Assembly: GCF_046536515.1 (NCBI RefSeq)
Contig: NZ_JAWDMQ010000075.1
Location: 1-5,306 of the forward strand
Direction: 5' to 3'
Origin: Caldisphaera sp046536515
GTDB taxonomy: Archaea > Thermoproteota > Thermoprotei_A > Sulfolobales > Acidilobaceae
Length of the DNA stretch: 5,306 nt
Part shown: one piece after another, positions 1 to 5,306 of the stretch
How the letters are laid out: each line of letters opens with the position of its first letter
How positions within the stretch are numbered: position 1 is the stretch's first letter
Position numbers and translations under genes: made by a program
The notes under the pieces: generated by a model
Seen by the model: only the letters and a program-made list of their open reading frames with translations
The model's database searches: none
Told to the model about the DNA's origin: nothing

Positions 1-1294
1 CTTCCCTTATTTTATATGAGGTGAAAAACATTGGATAAGTAGATTCTGTTATTTCTATTGGGGTATTCATTGTATTCGTCATATTAGTATGCACACCAGA
101 AACACCATCTCCGTTTGGTCTAGCACCGCTTCCCCCTCCTATGGTTTCGTAATATGCCCATGGCTTACCATTATTATCGTAGCCTCCTAGCATGACATTC
201 ATCATAGTACCAGATGAAGCGGCTGGAATTCTATCGGGCATTGCCTTTGAGAGAGCAAGTAAAATTACGTCTACAATTCTTTGGCTTGTCTCCAAGTTAC
301 CTCCTGAAACAGGGGCAGGTGGAGTCGCGTTAAGTAATGAACCCTCATCAGCCATAACATTTATGATTGAATAAAGGCCTTCGTTAGTAGGTACATCACC
401 TTTCATTAAAGATCTAATAGCAAATGATGACGCAGCAAAAGTTACTCCAAAAACTGCATTTAAAGGCTTTCTCAGTTGTTTAGTTAATCTAGGATATGAT
501 ATTGTAACGTTGTCTTCTGAAATTTTTACGTTAACATTAATGCTAATTAAATCTGAATTCTCAGGGCCCGTTTCTAAATAATCCTCAGCAATAAATTCGC
601 CCTTTGGCCAATTTGATATTTCTCTTAAAGCTAATTCTCTTCCATATCTAATTGAATTGTCCCATCCATCAATAGTTTGCTCAAGCCCATATTTATCAAT
701 TAATTCTTTAACCCTTTTTATACCTGTTAAATTTGCCGCAATTTGAGCCTTGAGATCGCCTTCATTTGTTAAAGGCGACTTTACATTTGCTAAAAACATT
801 TTTAATATATCTTCTCTAATTTTACCTTTTTCAACTAATTTTACCGGAGGCACTATTTCTCCTTCCTCATAAATAGTTGTTGCTTGTGGATTAATGCTGC
901 CAAAAACAGGTCCTCCAATATCTACATGATGGGCCTTATTAGCTGTATAACCAATTAACTTTCCATTATAATAAATACCAGATATTACTGTTACATCATT
1001 TAAATGTGTGCCAGTTAAATAAGGATCGTTTGAAAACACCATATCTCCTTCGTTTAATTCTATACCTTCCTTCTCAAGATAATCTAACAAATTCTTCATT
1101 CCTACCCTTAATGAACCTAAGTGAACCGGTATGTGCTCAGCCTGTGCAACTATTCTTTCATGAGAGTCTATTATTGCACAGCTGTGATCAGCTCTTTCCC
1201 TTATATTTGGCGATAAAGCAGACCTTCTCAAAGCAACTCCCATTTCTTCTGATATAAAAGAAGTCGCCCTATGCACAATCTCCCACGAAACCAT
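1..1294 (-). CDS. hyuB: HyuB-type hydantoinase/oxoprolinase subunit B (partial, C-terminus outside window)
   Basis: This is the partner subunit of HyuA in the ATP-dependent hydantoinase/5-oxoprolinase/acetone carboxylase superfamily; family members act in the cytoplasm on cyclic amides or ketones. The reading frame is open from the ATG at 1294 to the left edge, giving 431 residues without a stop. Typical HyuB proteins have somewhat over 500 residues, so roughly the last quarter is missing. Visible family signatures are SPNIRERADHSCAI (28-41), AEHIPVHLGSL (52-62), NDPYLTGTHLNDVT (89-102), HHVDIGG (122-128), EGEIVPP (144-150), KPLNAVFGVT (276-285), SGGNLETSQRI (330-340) and YYETIGGGSGA (381-391), in the usual order. 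The His/Asp-rich NDPY and HHVDIGG blocks are the conserved core of the family. The start is fixed by GAGGTGAT at 1299-1306, which overlaps the hyuA stop; only 5 bases separate the genes, implying translational coupling and a HyuA-HyuB complex. Substrate is unresolved: N-methylhydantoin, hydantoin, 5-oxoproline or another compound are all possible. Confidence 0.93.
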   Translation of the reverse strand, partial: MVSWEIVHRATSFISEEMGVALRRSALSPNIRERADHSCAIIDSHERIVAQAEHIPVHLGSLRVGMKNLLDYLEKEGIELNEGDMVFSNDPYLTGTHLNDVTVISGIYYNGKLIGYTANKAHHVDIGGPVFGSINPQATTIYEEGEIVPPVKLVEKGKIREDILKMFLANVKSPLTNEGDLKAQIAANLTGIKRVKELIDKYGLEQTIDGWDNSIRYGRELALREISNWPKGEFIAEDYLETGPENSDLISINVNVKISEDNVTISYPRLTKQLRKPLNAVFGVTFAASSFAIRSLMKGDVPTNEGLYSIINVMADEGSLLNATPPAPVSGGNLETSQRIVDVILLALSKAMPDRIPAASSGTMMNVMLGGYDNNGKPWAYYETIGGGSGARPNGDGVSGVHTNMTNTMNTPIEITESTYPMFFTSYKIRE

Positions 1295-1298
1295 TAAT

Positions 1299-1306
1299 AT
1301 CACCTC
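1299..1306 (-). promoter_or_regulatory. Ribosome binding site of hyuB, spanning the hyuA stop codon
   Basis: On the minus strand the sequence reads GAGGTGAT, then ATTA, then the hyuB ATG. It is a full match to the conserved archaeal 16S anti-Shine-Dalgarno end (AUCACCUC). The hyuA TGA stop is the TGA within this motif, so a ribosome finishing hyuA sits on the hyuB initiation site. This supports both the hyuB start and tight coupling of the two subunits. Confidence 0.85.
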
Positions 1307-3279
1307 TTCAAAATAACTGTTCTATGAGGTCCTACTTCCCCTCTCCAACCCCTTGGAATAACAATTGTAGAACTATATTCATCTATAATCGCAGGCCCTT
1401 TAATTTTACATCCTTTTGGTAAAGAATCTCTTTCATAAATAGGCACCTCATCCCAAGACTTGCTTATATAAGTTTTTCTAAAGCCTTTTTCCTTCAATTC
1501 TATGTTATCTTTAGCCTCCCCCAAGTAAGGTTTTGGTCTAACTCTGATTCCAAAAACTCTTGACATAACAATTTCTATGGGCCTATTTAATGTAAATCCA
1601 TATGTATTATAATGAGCTAATGAAAAACTTTTTTCTACAGAATCTTTATCTAAATTTCCAGGCGCAGTAATTGTTAACTCATATCCCTGACCCTGATATC
1701 TTACATCTAATAACCTTATAAAGTAATCTAAAGCCCCTACTTTTTTAACTAATTCATTTTCCAGTTTTTCGAATGCCTCCTGCAAGTCTTTTGGAAAAGC
1801 CAGTCTTGCCTCAAATCTAGAGTCTGCCATCAATAAGCCTAGAGCACTAAATAAACCTGGTTCAGGAGGTATAATGACTTCTTGTGAACCTAATTCTTCT
1901 GCTAACATAGCCGCATGTTGAGGCCCTGCACCTCCAAAAGCTATTATTGAAAAAGAAGATGGATCCAAACCTCTTTCTACAGTTACCAACCTAACTGCCC
2001 TCGCCATTTCCAAGTTTATCAAATCAAGAGCTGATATAGAAATTTCTTCAGGATCGCCTAAGTTTGATAATGCTTTTCTAGCCAATTCCACGTTTAAATT
2101 TACTTCTCCTCCTGCAAGTTTATTCCCTATTCTGCCCAATAGCAAATTAGCATCTGTTATAGATGCCTTATTTCCGCCTTTTCCATATGATGCCGGACCC
2201 GGATCAGCCCCAACACTAATTGGCCCAACTCTTAATGCATTGGCCTCATCTTTCCATATAACAGTACCTCCTCCAGCAGAAACTTCAGCTAAATCTATAA
2301 ACGGAAATCTAACCGGGTAACCTGAACCTTTAATTGTCCTTCCATGATGGGCTTCTCCCCCAACCTCATATTCTGTAGTTATTTCTAGCTTTCCATCAAT
2401 TATTGCACTGGCTTTTGCTGTTGTCCCTCCCATATCAAATCCTATTGAATTCTTTATAGATAACATGTTTGAAAGCTCAGCCGCAGCTATTGCGCCCGCT
2501 GCTGGACCTGACTCAATCATTTGTACAGGTCTTTCTGATGCGTCTACCGTATTAACCAATCCCCCTGAACTTGACATTATATAGATCTCTTCCGTTCCAA
2601 ACTCTTTTAAGGAAGAAGAAAGCATTTCAATATACCTAGACACTATTGGTCTTAGAACTGCATTAACTACTGTTGTCGATGTTCTCTCATACTCTCTTGG
2701 TTCCGGCGCTACATCATTAGATATTGTTACATACTTAAAATATCTATTCAATATCTCTTTAGTTTTAACCTCATTTTTAGGATTTATGTATGAATGAAGA
2801 TAAGAAATTGCAACGCTTTCTATATTGCTATTTCTTAAATCATTTGCCATTTTTATTATTTCATTCTCATCTATATCTTTAATTACTTCCCCTTTTACAT
2901 TAACCCTTTCATTTACTTCATATCTAAATTTCCTTGGAATTAATGGTCTTGGCTTAGTAAAGAAAAGATCGTAAAGCTTGGGCCTATTTTGTCTTCCAAT
3001 TTCTATTATATCTTTAAAACCATTAGTTGTCAGCAATGCCGTATTCGGTAGCTCTAATCCAACTTGACCCAATATCGCATTTGTTGCAATTGTAGTTGCA
3101 TGTAACAACTCAGGTATTTTAATTCCTTTTACTATTTGATTTAACGCGTTTATTATGCCTACTTCAGGCCTTGCTGGGGTTGTTGAAACTTTGGAAACTT
3201 TCATAAATCCATTAGAATCTATATATATTGCATCTGTAAAAGTTCCTCCCACATCTACCCCTACTAACACATTACCCAT
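1300..3279 (-). CDS. hyuA: HyuA-type ATP-dependent hydantoinase/oxoprolinase subunit A
   Basis: This is the ATP-binding subunit of the HyuA/HyuB superfamily, which uses ATP to activate an amide or ketone carbonyl (N-methylhydantoinase, 5-oxoprolinase, acetone and acetophenone carboxylases). Counting from the upstream ATG at 3291 (663 codons), the N-terminal hydantoinase A domain spans about 8-185 and opens with the phosphate loop GVDVGGTFTD (11-20), followed by ATTIATNAILG (65-75). The central ASKHA-type domain spans about 203-490 and shows ERTSTTVVNA (202-211), SGPAAGA (261-267), the second phosphate loop GFDMGGTTAKAS (284-295), SAGGGTV (338-344), GADPGPASYG (361-370) and GGAGPQHA (453-460). 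A C-terminal domain (about 505-663) ends in the usual GPAIIDEYSSTIVIPRGW block. Length is normal. I prefer the start at 3279 (659 residues) because GGGGGT sits just upstream of it, while the ATG at 3291 has no such signal. hyuB follows after 5 bases. Family is near certain; substrate is unknown. Confidence 0.95.
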   Translation of the reverse strand: MGNVLVGVDVGGTFTDAIYIDSNGFMKVSKVSTTPARPEVGIINALNQIVKGIKIPELLHATTIATNAILGQVGLELPNTALLTTNGFKDIIEIGRQNRPKLYDLFFTKPRPLIPRKFRYEVNERVNVKGEVIKDIDENEIIKMANDLRNSNIESVAISYLHSYINPKNEVKTKEILNRYFKYVTISNDVAPEPREYERTSTTVVNAVLRPIVSRYIEMLSSSLKEFGTEEIYIMSSSGGLVNTVDASERPVQMIESGPAAGAIAAAELSNMLSIKNSIGFDMGGTTAKASAIIDGKLEITTEYEVGGEAHHGRTIKGSGYPVRFPFIDLAEVSAGGGTVIWKDEANALRVGPISVGADPGPASYGKGGNKASITDANLLLGRIGNKLAGGEVNLNVELARKALSNLGDPEEISISALDLINLEMARAVRLVTVERGLDPSSFSIIAFGGAGPQHAAMLAEELGSQEVIIPPEPGLFSALGLLMADSRFEARLAFPKDLQEAFEKLENELVKKVGALDYFIRLLDVRYQGQGYELTITAPGNLDKDSVEKSFSLAHYNTYGFTLNRPIEIVMSRVFGIRVRPKPYLGEAKDNIELKEKGFRKTYISKSWDEVPIYERDSLPKGCKIKGPAIIDEYSSTIVIPRGWRGEVGPHRTVILKR

Positions 3280-3283
3280 TTTA

Positions 3284-3289
3284 ACCCCC
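3284..3289 (-). promoter_or_regulatory. Ribosome binding site deciding the hyuA start
   Basis: GGGGGT on the minus strand can pair with the anti-Shine-Dalgarno ACCUCC through one G-U wobble. It is followed by TAAA and the ATG at 3279. The alternative in-frame ATG at 3291 partly overlaps this motif and is preceded only by T-rich sequence without a ribosome binding site. The spacing of 4 bases is slightly short, so the choice of 3279 is likely but not certain; it changes the protein by four residues. Confidence 0.55.
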
Positions 3290-3300
3290 ATTTAAGTAAT

Positions 3301-3321
3301 AAAAAAAGAACTTAAAAAAAA
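3301..3321 (-). terminator. Two oligo-T tracts between permease and hyuA (candidate archaeal terminator or partial read-through site)
   Basis: Directly after the permease stop codon the coding strand carries a run of eight T (3314-3321), then AAGTTC, then a run of seven T (3301-3307). Archaeal transcription commonly ends at such U-tracts without a hairpin, and none is visible here. Because hyuA follows in the same direction and has no convincing promoter of its own, the tracts more likely lower the amount of hyuAB message relative to the permease than end the operon. This function is inferred from base composition only. Confidence 0.45.
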
Positions 3322-3324
3322 TGA

Positions 3325-4818
3325 TTATGATTTTTTAGGAAAAGCTAAACTTATTAATACTATTAAAATATTTATTAACAGCCCTATAAACCCTATGTAT
3401 AAATCATGATATAATGTTGTAGATATTACTTTATAGTGATTAGCATATAGGGTTACAAATATTGAAACTAAAGATCCTATCCATATACCTGCTATGGCAA
3501 ATTCCTTCCTAATAAATTTGAAAAATGGGTGTATTACAGCTATAGGCAAAAATTGCAAGATTATTTCAGCCCCTACCAGATAGAATTGAAAAGCATAGGT
3601 CATTGGAATTACTTGTAACAATGCAAGGGATAATAAGGCAAATATAACGGCAGCCCATCTAGCTACCTGAGTTTGCCCTTTTGGTGATATGTTTGGTTTG
3701 ACCATCCTTGCCAAATCCCTTCCTGTCATATTGCCAACGGTTACTGTCATTAAAGCTGCTGGAACTAATCCTCCAACAAAAATGCCTAGTAAAGCTAGCC
3801 CTGCTAACCAAGGAGGCACTAAGGAAACTAACAAACCTGGAATTACATACAATCCTCTTGAAGATGCTGGTAATTGAAATATAAAGCTATGAACTGATGG
3901 TATTTTATAAACAGCTATAGCCATAATATCGGCTAAAGCTAATGGTATTGCATATAATATGGTTAATGAATAGCCTTTCAATATTCTATCTTCACTTTGG
4001 GCGGCCCATGACCCAGTTATATTGTGAGGCCATAAATAAGCTGAAAAAACTACTCCCAGCATGCTTGAACTAAATGCTAAAGCCTCAGTGCTTGGTAAAG
4101 ATAAATATTTAGATGGCATACCAGAAAATAGATTAGTAAATCCATGAGTATAATAAAGTGTTGCAACTATAACAGTTAATAATCCGGTCCATACTAAAAT
4201 GTCTTTAAATACTGCTCCAAGAGATACGCCTCTTACACCACTTGTAAATGAAAAAGCAGCTATTACCAGAAAAGCTATAAATAATATTACAAGGCTATAT
4301 TCTTTAAAAGCTTGTGAAGTTGGCAAAATATGAAATGATTCTAAAAGAGTTGTACCAAGAATTGCGTACAATCCATCTACTTGCAATGCTATATAAAATA
4401 ACGTTGCAAATATGCCCAAAATCACTATTGATAATGATAATCCTATGCTATTAAACTCTCCTCTGGCATAATCAGCAATAGTTATATAATTTTTCTCTTT
4501 CGAGATTTTCCATAGTCTTGGCATAAACAAACTTGCAAAAGCAAAAACCATTGCTTGATAAGCAACGCCAAAAAATCCATATGCCCCTAAAGCAAATACG
4601 GCTGAAGGAATTGCTAATATTGAATAAGCAGTAAACCAATCAGCTCCTTGCAAGAAAAATTGAAGAACTGTACCTAATTTTCTTCCTCCTAACCCCCATT
4701 CATGCAATTGCGTTATATCTCCCCTTCTGAAGCTTCTGCCCATAAATCCAACGATTGCGAAAACTATGAATAAAACAATAAACGTTATAAGTAATTCATA
4801 ACCTGCTGCTGTTATCAT
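3325..4818 (-). CDS. Sodium:solute symporter (SSS) family permease
   Basis: A 497-residue polytopic membrane protein of the SSS family (proline/pantothenate/urea type secondary transporters), expected to import a small organic solute driven by Na+ or H+. About 12 to 13 hydrophobic helices are visible, near 6-26, 55-76, 78-100, 125-147, 173-192, 203-223, 247-268, 283-303, 323-362 (probably two), 387-404, 409-430, 441-459 and 474-493. Family features are the N-terminal WGLGGRKLGT (41-50), the small-residue-rich second helix with GADWFTAYSILAIPSAVFALGAYG (58-81), the cytoplasmic ITIADYARGEF (112-122) and the late VPAALMTVTVGNMTGRDL segment (352-369), where relatives carry the second sodium site and the RD pair. 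A short basic tail, PKKS, ends the protein. The start overlaps the DUF3311 stop as ATGA and follows AGGTGG. DUF3311 proteins are regular companions of SSS permeases. The neighbouring hyuAB genes suggest a hydantoin, lactam or related nitrogenous substrate, but nothing in the sequence fixes it. Confidence 0.9.
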   Translation of the reverse strand: MITAAGYELLITFIVLFIVFAIVGFMGRSFRRGDITQLHEWGLGGRKLGTVLQFFLQGADWFTAYSILAIPSAVFALGAYGFFGVAYQAMVFAFASLFMPRLWKISKEKNYITIADYARGEFNSIGLSLSIVILGIFATLFYIALQVDGLYAILGTTLLESFHILPTSQAFKEYSLVILFIAFLVIAAFSFTSGVRGVSLGAVFKDILVWTGLLTVIVATLYYTHGFTNLFSGMPSKYLSLPSTEALAFSSSMLGVVFSAYLWPHNITGSWAAQSEDRILKGYSLTILYAIPLALADIMAIAVYKIPSVHSFIFQLPASSRGLYVIPGLLVSLVPPWLAGLALLGIFVGGLVPAALMTVTVGNMTGRDLARMVKPNISPKGQTQVARWAAVIFALLSLALLQVIPMTYAFQFYLVGAEIILQFLPIAVIHPFFKFIRKEFAIAGIWIGSLVSIFVTLYANHYKVISTTLYHDLYIGFIGLLINILIVLISLAFPKKS

Positions 4819-5051
4819 GATGCTCCACCTTTAACTCTCAAGCTAACAATAGAATAGAGGATTATTGATGAAATCACGTACCATACTATTACCCACCAAT
4901 AGAAAAATGGTATTCCTGCAAGTGTTGGACTTACAAAACTGTACCAAGGCCAAGCATAAACAGCAAATATTAATAATGTAATAATACCCACTATAATCCA
5001 ATTTCTTTTATTTTCATTTGAACCCACAGCTCTCATCCCCACTTTATACAT
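4815..5051 (-). CDS. DUF3311 small membrane protein, likely SSS permease partner
   Basis: A 78-residue protein with two hydrophobic helices, about 18-36 (WIIVGIITLLIFAVYAWPW) and 48-71. The linking and second-helix motif P-T-L-A-G-IPFFYWW-x(3)-WY (42-58) is the hallmark of the DUF3311 family of small integral membrane proteins, which are typically encoded beside SSS permeases. The family role is not established; an accessory or stabilising subunit of the transporter is a reasonable inference. The polar N-terminus (about 17 residues, five of them Lys or Arg) would probably lie in the cytoplasm. The last codons overlap the permease start in an ATGA and carry its ribosome binding site, so the two are co-translated. 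The ATG at 5051 is chosen because a TATA box is centred about 26 bp upstream, which fits a leaderless mRNA starting at or next to this codon. An in-frame ATG at 5036 would remove five residues and cannot be excluded. Confidence 0.85.
   Translation of the reverse strand: MYKVGMRAVGSNENKRNWIIVGIITLLIFAVYAWPWYSFVSPTLAGIPFFYWWVIVWYVISSIILYSIVSLRVKGGAS
4825..4830 (-). promoter_or_regulatory. Ribosome binding site of the SSS permease
   Basis: AGGTGG on the minus strand lies six bases before the permease ATG at 4818, inside the last codons of the DUF3311 gene. Together with the ATGA overlap it fixes the permease start and indicates coupled translation of the two membrane proteins. Confidence 0.75.
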
Positions 5052-5062
5052 ACTTTATACAT
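5041..5062 (-). repeat. Perfect 11-bp tandem direct repeat over the start codon
   Basis: ATGTATAAAGT occurs twice in immediate succession on the minus strand (5052-5062 and 5041-5051). The second copy begins with the DUF3311 start codon. The first copy supplies a second ATG, 11 bases upstream and out of frame, opening a nine-codon frame (MYKVCIKWG) whose TGA overlaps the alternative in-frame ATG at 5036. A third GTATAAA lies at 5076-5082, inside the TATA box, 22 bp upstream, so the three are phased by one or two helical turns. It could be an operator or a chance slippage duplication. Confidence 0.8.
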
Positions 5063-5073
5063 AATAGTACACA

Positions 5074-5089
5074 TATTTATACTTTTTTC
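5074..5089 (-). promoter_or_regulatory. Archaeal BRE/TATA promoter of the DUF3311-SSS-hyuAB operon
   Basis: The minus strand reads G-AAAAAA-G followed at once by TATAAATA (5074-5081). A purine-rich BRE (about 5082-5089) followed by a TATA box is the standard archaeal TBP/TFB promoter. The box centre lies about 26 bp from the A of the ATG at 5051, placing the transcription start at or within a base or two of that codon. No ribosome binding site precedes 5051, which fits leaderless initiation of the first gene, while downstream genes have clear GGTG-type sites. No other promoter of similar quality is seen before hyuA, so the four genes probably form one transcription unit. Confidence 0.7.
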
Positions 5090-5156
5090 ATAACACTGCA
5101 TAATTAAGAATAAAAACAATATTTCAGATCGCCTATAATTATATAATAAAATTATG

Positions 5157-5194
5157 ACTTTTTTAAGAAAAGTGTTTAATTAATAAAATTTTTA
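5157..5194 (-). terminator. Candidate 3' end region of the upstream gene
   Basis: Starting four bases after the stop codon of the right-hand gene, the coding strand holds an ATTTTATT stretch, then CACTTTTCTT, and a weak 6-bp hairpin of ACTTTT and AAAAGT (5157-5162 with 5168-5173) with a five-base loop. Pyrimidine-rich stretches of this kind are found at archaeal transcript ends. The whole gap is so A+T-rich that the match is not strong evidence. Confidence 0.3.
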
Positions 5195-5198
5195 TAAT

Positions 5199-5306
5199 CT
5201 ATTTTTTAAACGAAGATTTAATTTTATCTCTTGTCTCCTTTCTTGCCGCAAAAGCTGCAATTGTAGAAGAACCGGCATAAATGTAGGGATTGAATTTAGC
5301 AGATGA
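5199..5306 (-). CDS. C-terminal end of an unidentified protein (partial)
   Basis: The frame is open from the right edge and ends at the TAG at 5199-5201, giving 35 residues: a short KFNPYIYAGSS stretch (4-14), an alanine-rich helix-like segment TIAAFAA, then a highly basic tail RKETRDKIKSSFKK. Another minus-strand frame is also open over this stretch, but its product is an unlikely Leu/Arg/Gln-rich string, whereas this frame has normal composition and codon choice. The basic, polar end resembles the C-termini of many crenarchaeal proteins. I do not recognise the family. It is transcribed in the same direction as the operon, but the 147-bp gap with its own promoter argues that it belongs to a separate unit. 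Confidence 0.6.
   Translation of the reverse strand, partial: SSAKFNPYIYAGSSTIAAFAARKETRDKIKSSFKK

Noticed and set aside
192..374. 60-codon plus-strand frame
   Set aside because: It lies antisense within hyuB, which has continuous family motifs there; no ribosome binding site or recognisable protein.
1006..1257. 83-codon plus-strand frame
   Set aside because: It is antisense to the conserved N-terminal part of hyuB; the product is leucine-rich and low in family-like features, as expected from a shadow frame.
1..3279. Acetone carboxylase operon
   Set aside because: Those enzymes belong to the same superfamily but have a third small gamma subunit and larger alpha and beta chains; HyuA here is of ordinary hydantoinase length and no gamma gene is seen in the window. 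The left edge leaves a small possibility open.
3311..3317. TTTTAAG as a separate hyuA promoter
   Set aside because: It lies about 23 bp from the ATG at 3291, has a T-rich rather than purine-rich upstream element, and sits in the oligo-T tract.
3689..3877. 62-codon plus-strand frame
   Set aside because: It is antisense to the permease's conserved helices and has no supporting signals.
5139..5146. Symmetric TTATATAA as a second TATA box
   Set aside because: It would put a transcription start near 5116 with a leader of about 65 bases, but no purine-rich BRE is next to it on the minus strand, no gene lies on the plus strand to the right, and such words are expected by chance in this A+T-rich gap.
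5176..5183. TTAATTAA palindrome
   Set aside because: An eight-base A+T palindrome in a very A+T-rich spacer is not significant and has no second copy.
5265..5300. NPYIY resembling the NPxxY motif of seven-helix receptors
   Set aside because: A five-residue coincidence in a prokaryotic fragment without a visible long hydrophobic helix.

Overview
The window looks archaeal, most likely from a thermoacidophilic crenarchaeon of the Sulfolobales type. The evidence is an A+T-rich sequence, a textbook archaeal promoter (purine-rich BRE plus TATA box centred about 26-27 bp upstream of a start codon, so a probable leaderless mRNA), strong GGTG-type ribosome binding sites inside the operon, U-tract-like ends instead of bacterial hairpin terminators, and the style of the encoded proteins. 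The lineage is inferred; no rRNA or other marker gene is present.

Every gene I can support lies on the minus strand, so the window reads from right to left. At the right edge (5199-5306) is the C-terminal end of an unidentified protein. A 147-bp, very A+T-rich gap (5052-5198) follows, holding a candidate terminator for that gene and the promoter of the next transcription unit. That unit is a four-gene operon: a 78-residue two-helix DUF3311 membrane protein (4815-5051), a 497-residue sodium:solute symporter (SSS) family permease (3325-4818), a HyuA-type ATP-dependent hydantoinase/oxoprolinase subunit (1300-3279), and the first 431 residues of its HyuB partner (1-1294, cut by the left edge). 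DUF3311 and the permease overlap by 4 bases (ATGA). hyuA and hyuB are 5 bases apart, with the hyuB ribosome binding site spanning the hyuA stop codon. The only looser junction is the 45-base gap between permease and hyuA, which carries two oligo-T tracts on the coding strand.

The simplest reading is an uptake-and-cleavage module. The DUF3311/SSS pair would import a small solute, and HyuA-HyuB would then use ATP to open a cyclic amide such as a hydantoin or 5-oxoproline, or activate a related compound. The actual substrate cannot be read from the sequence. The families are known. The points worth a second look are the 11-bp-phased GTATAAA repeats over the transcription and translation start, the U-tracts between permease and enzyme genes, and the transporter-enzyme pairing itself. 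I found no mobile element, CRISPR array, tRNA or rRNA, and nothing that clearly amounts to a new biological system.
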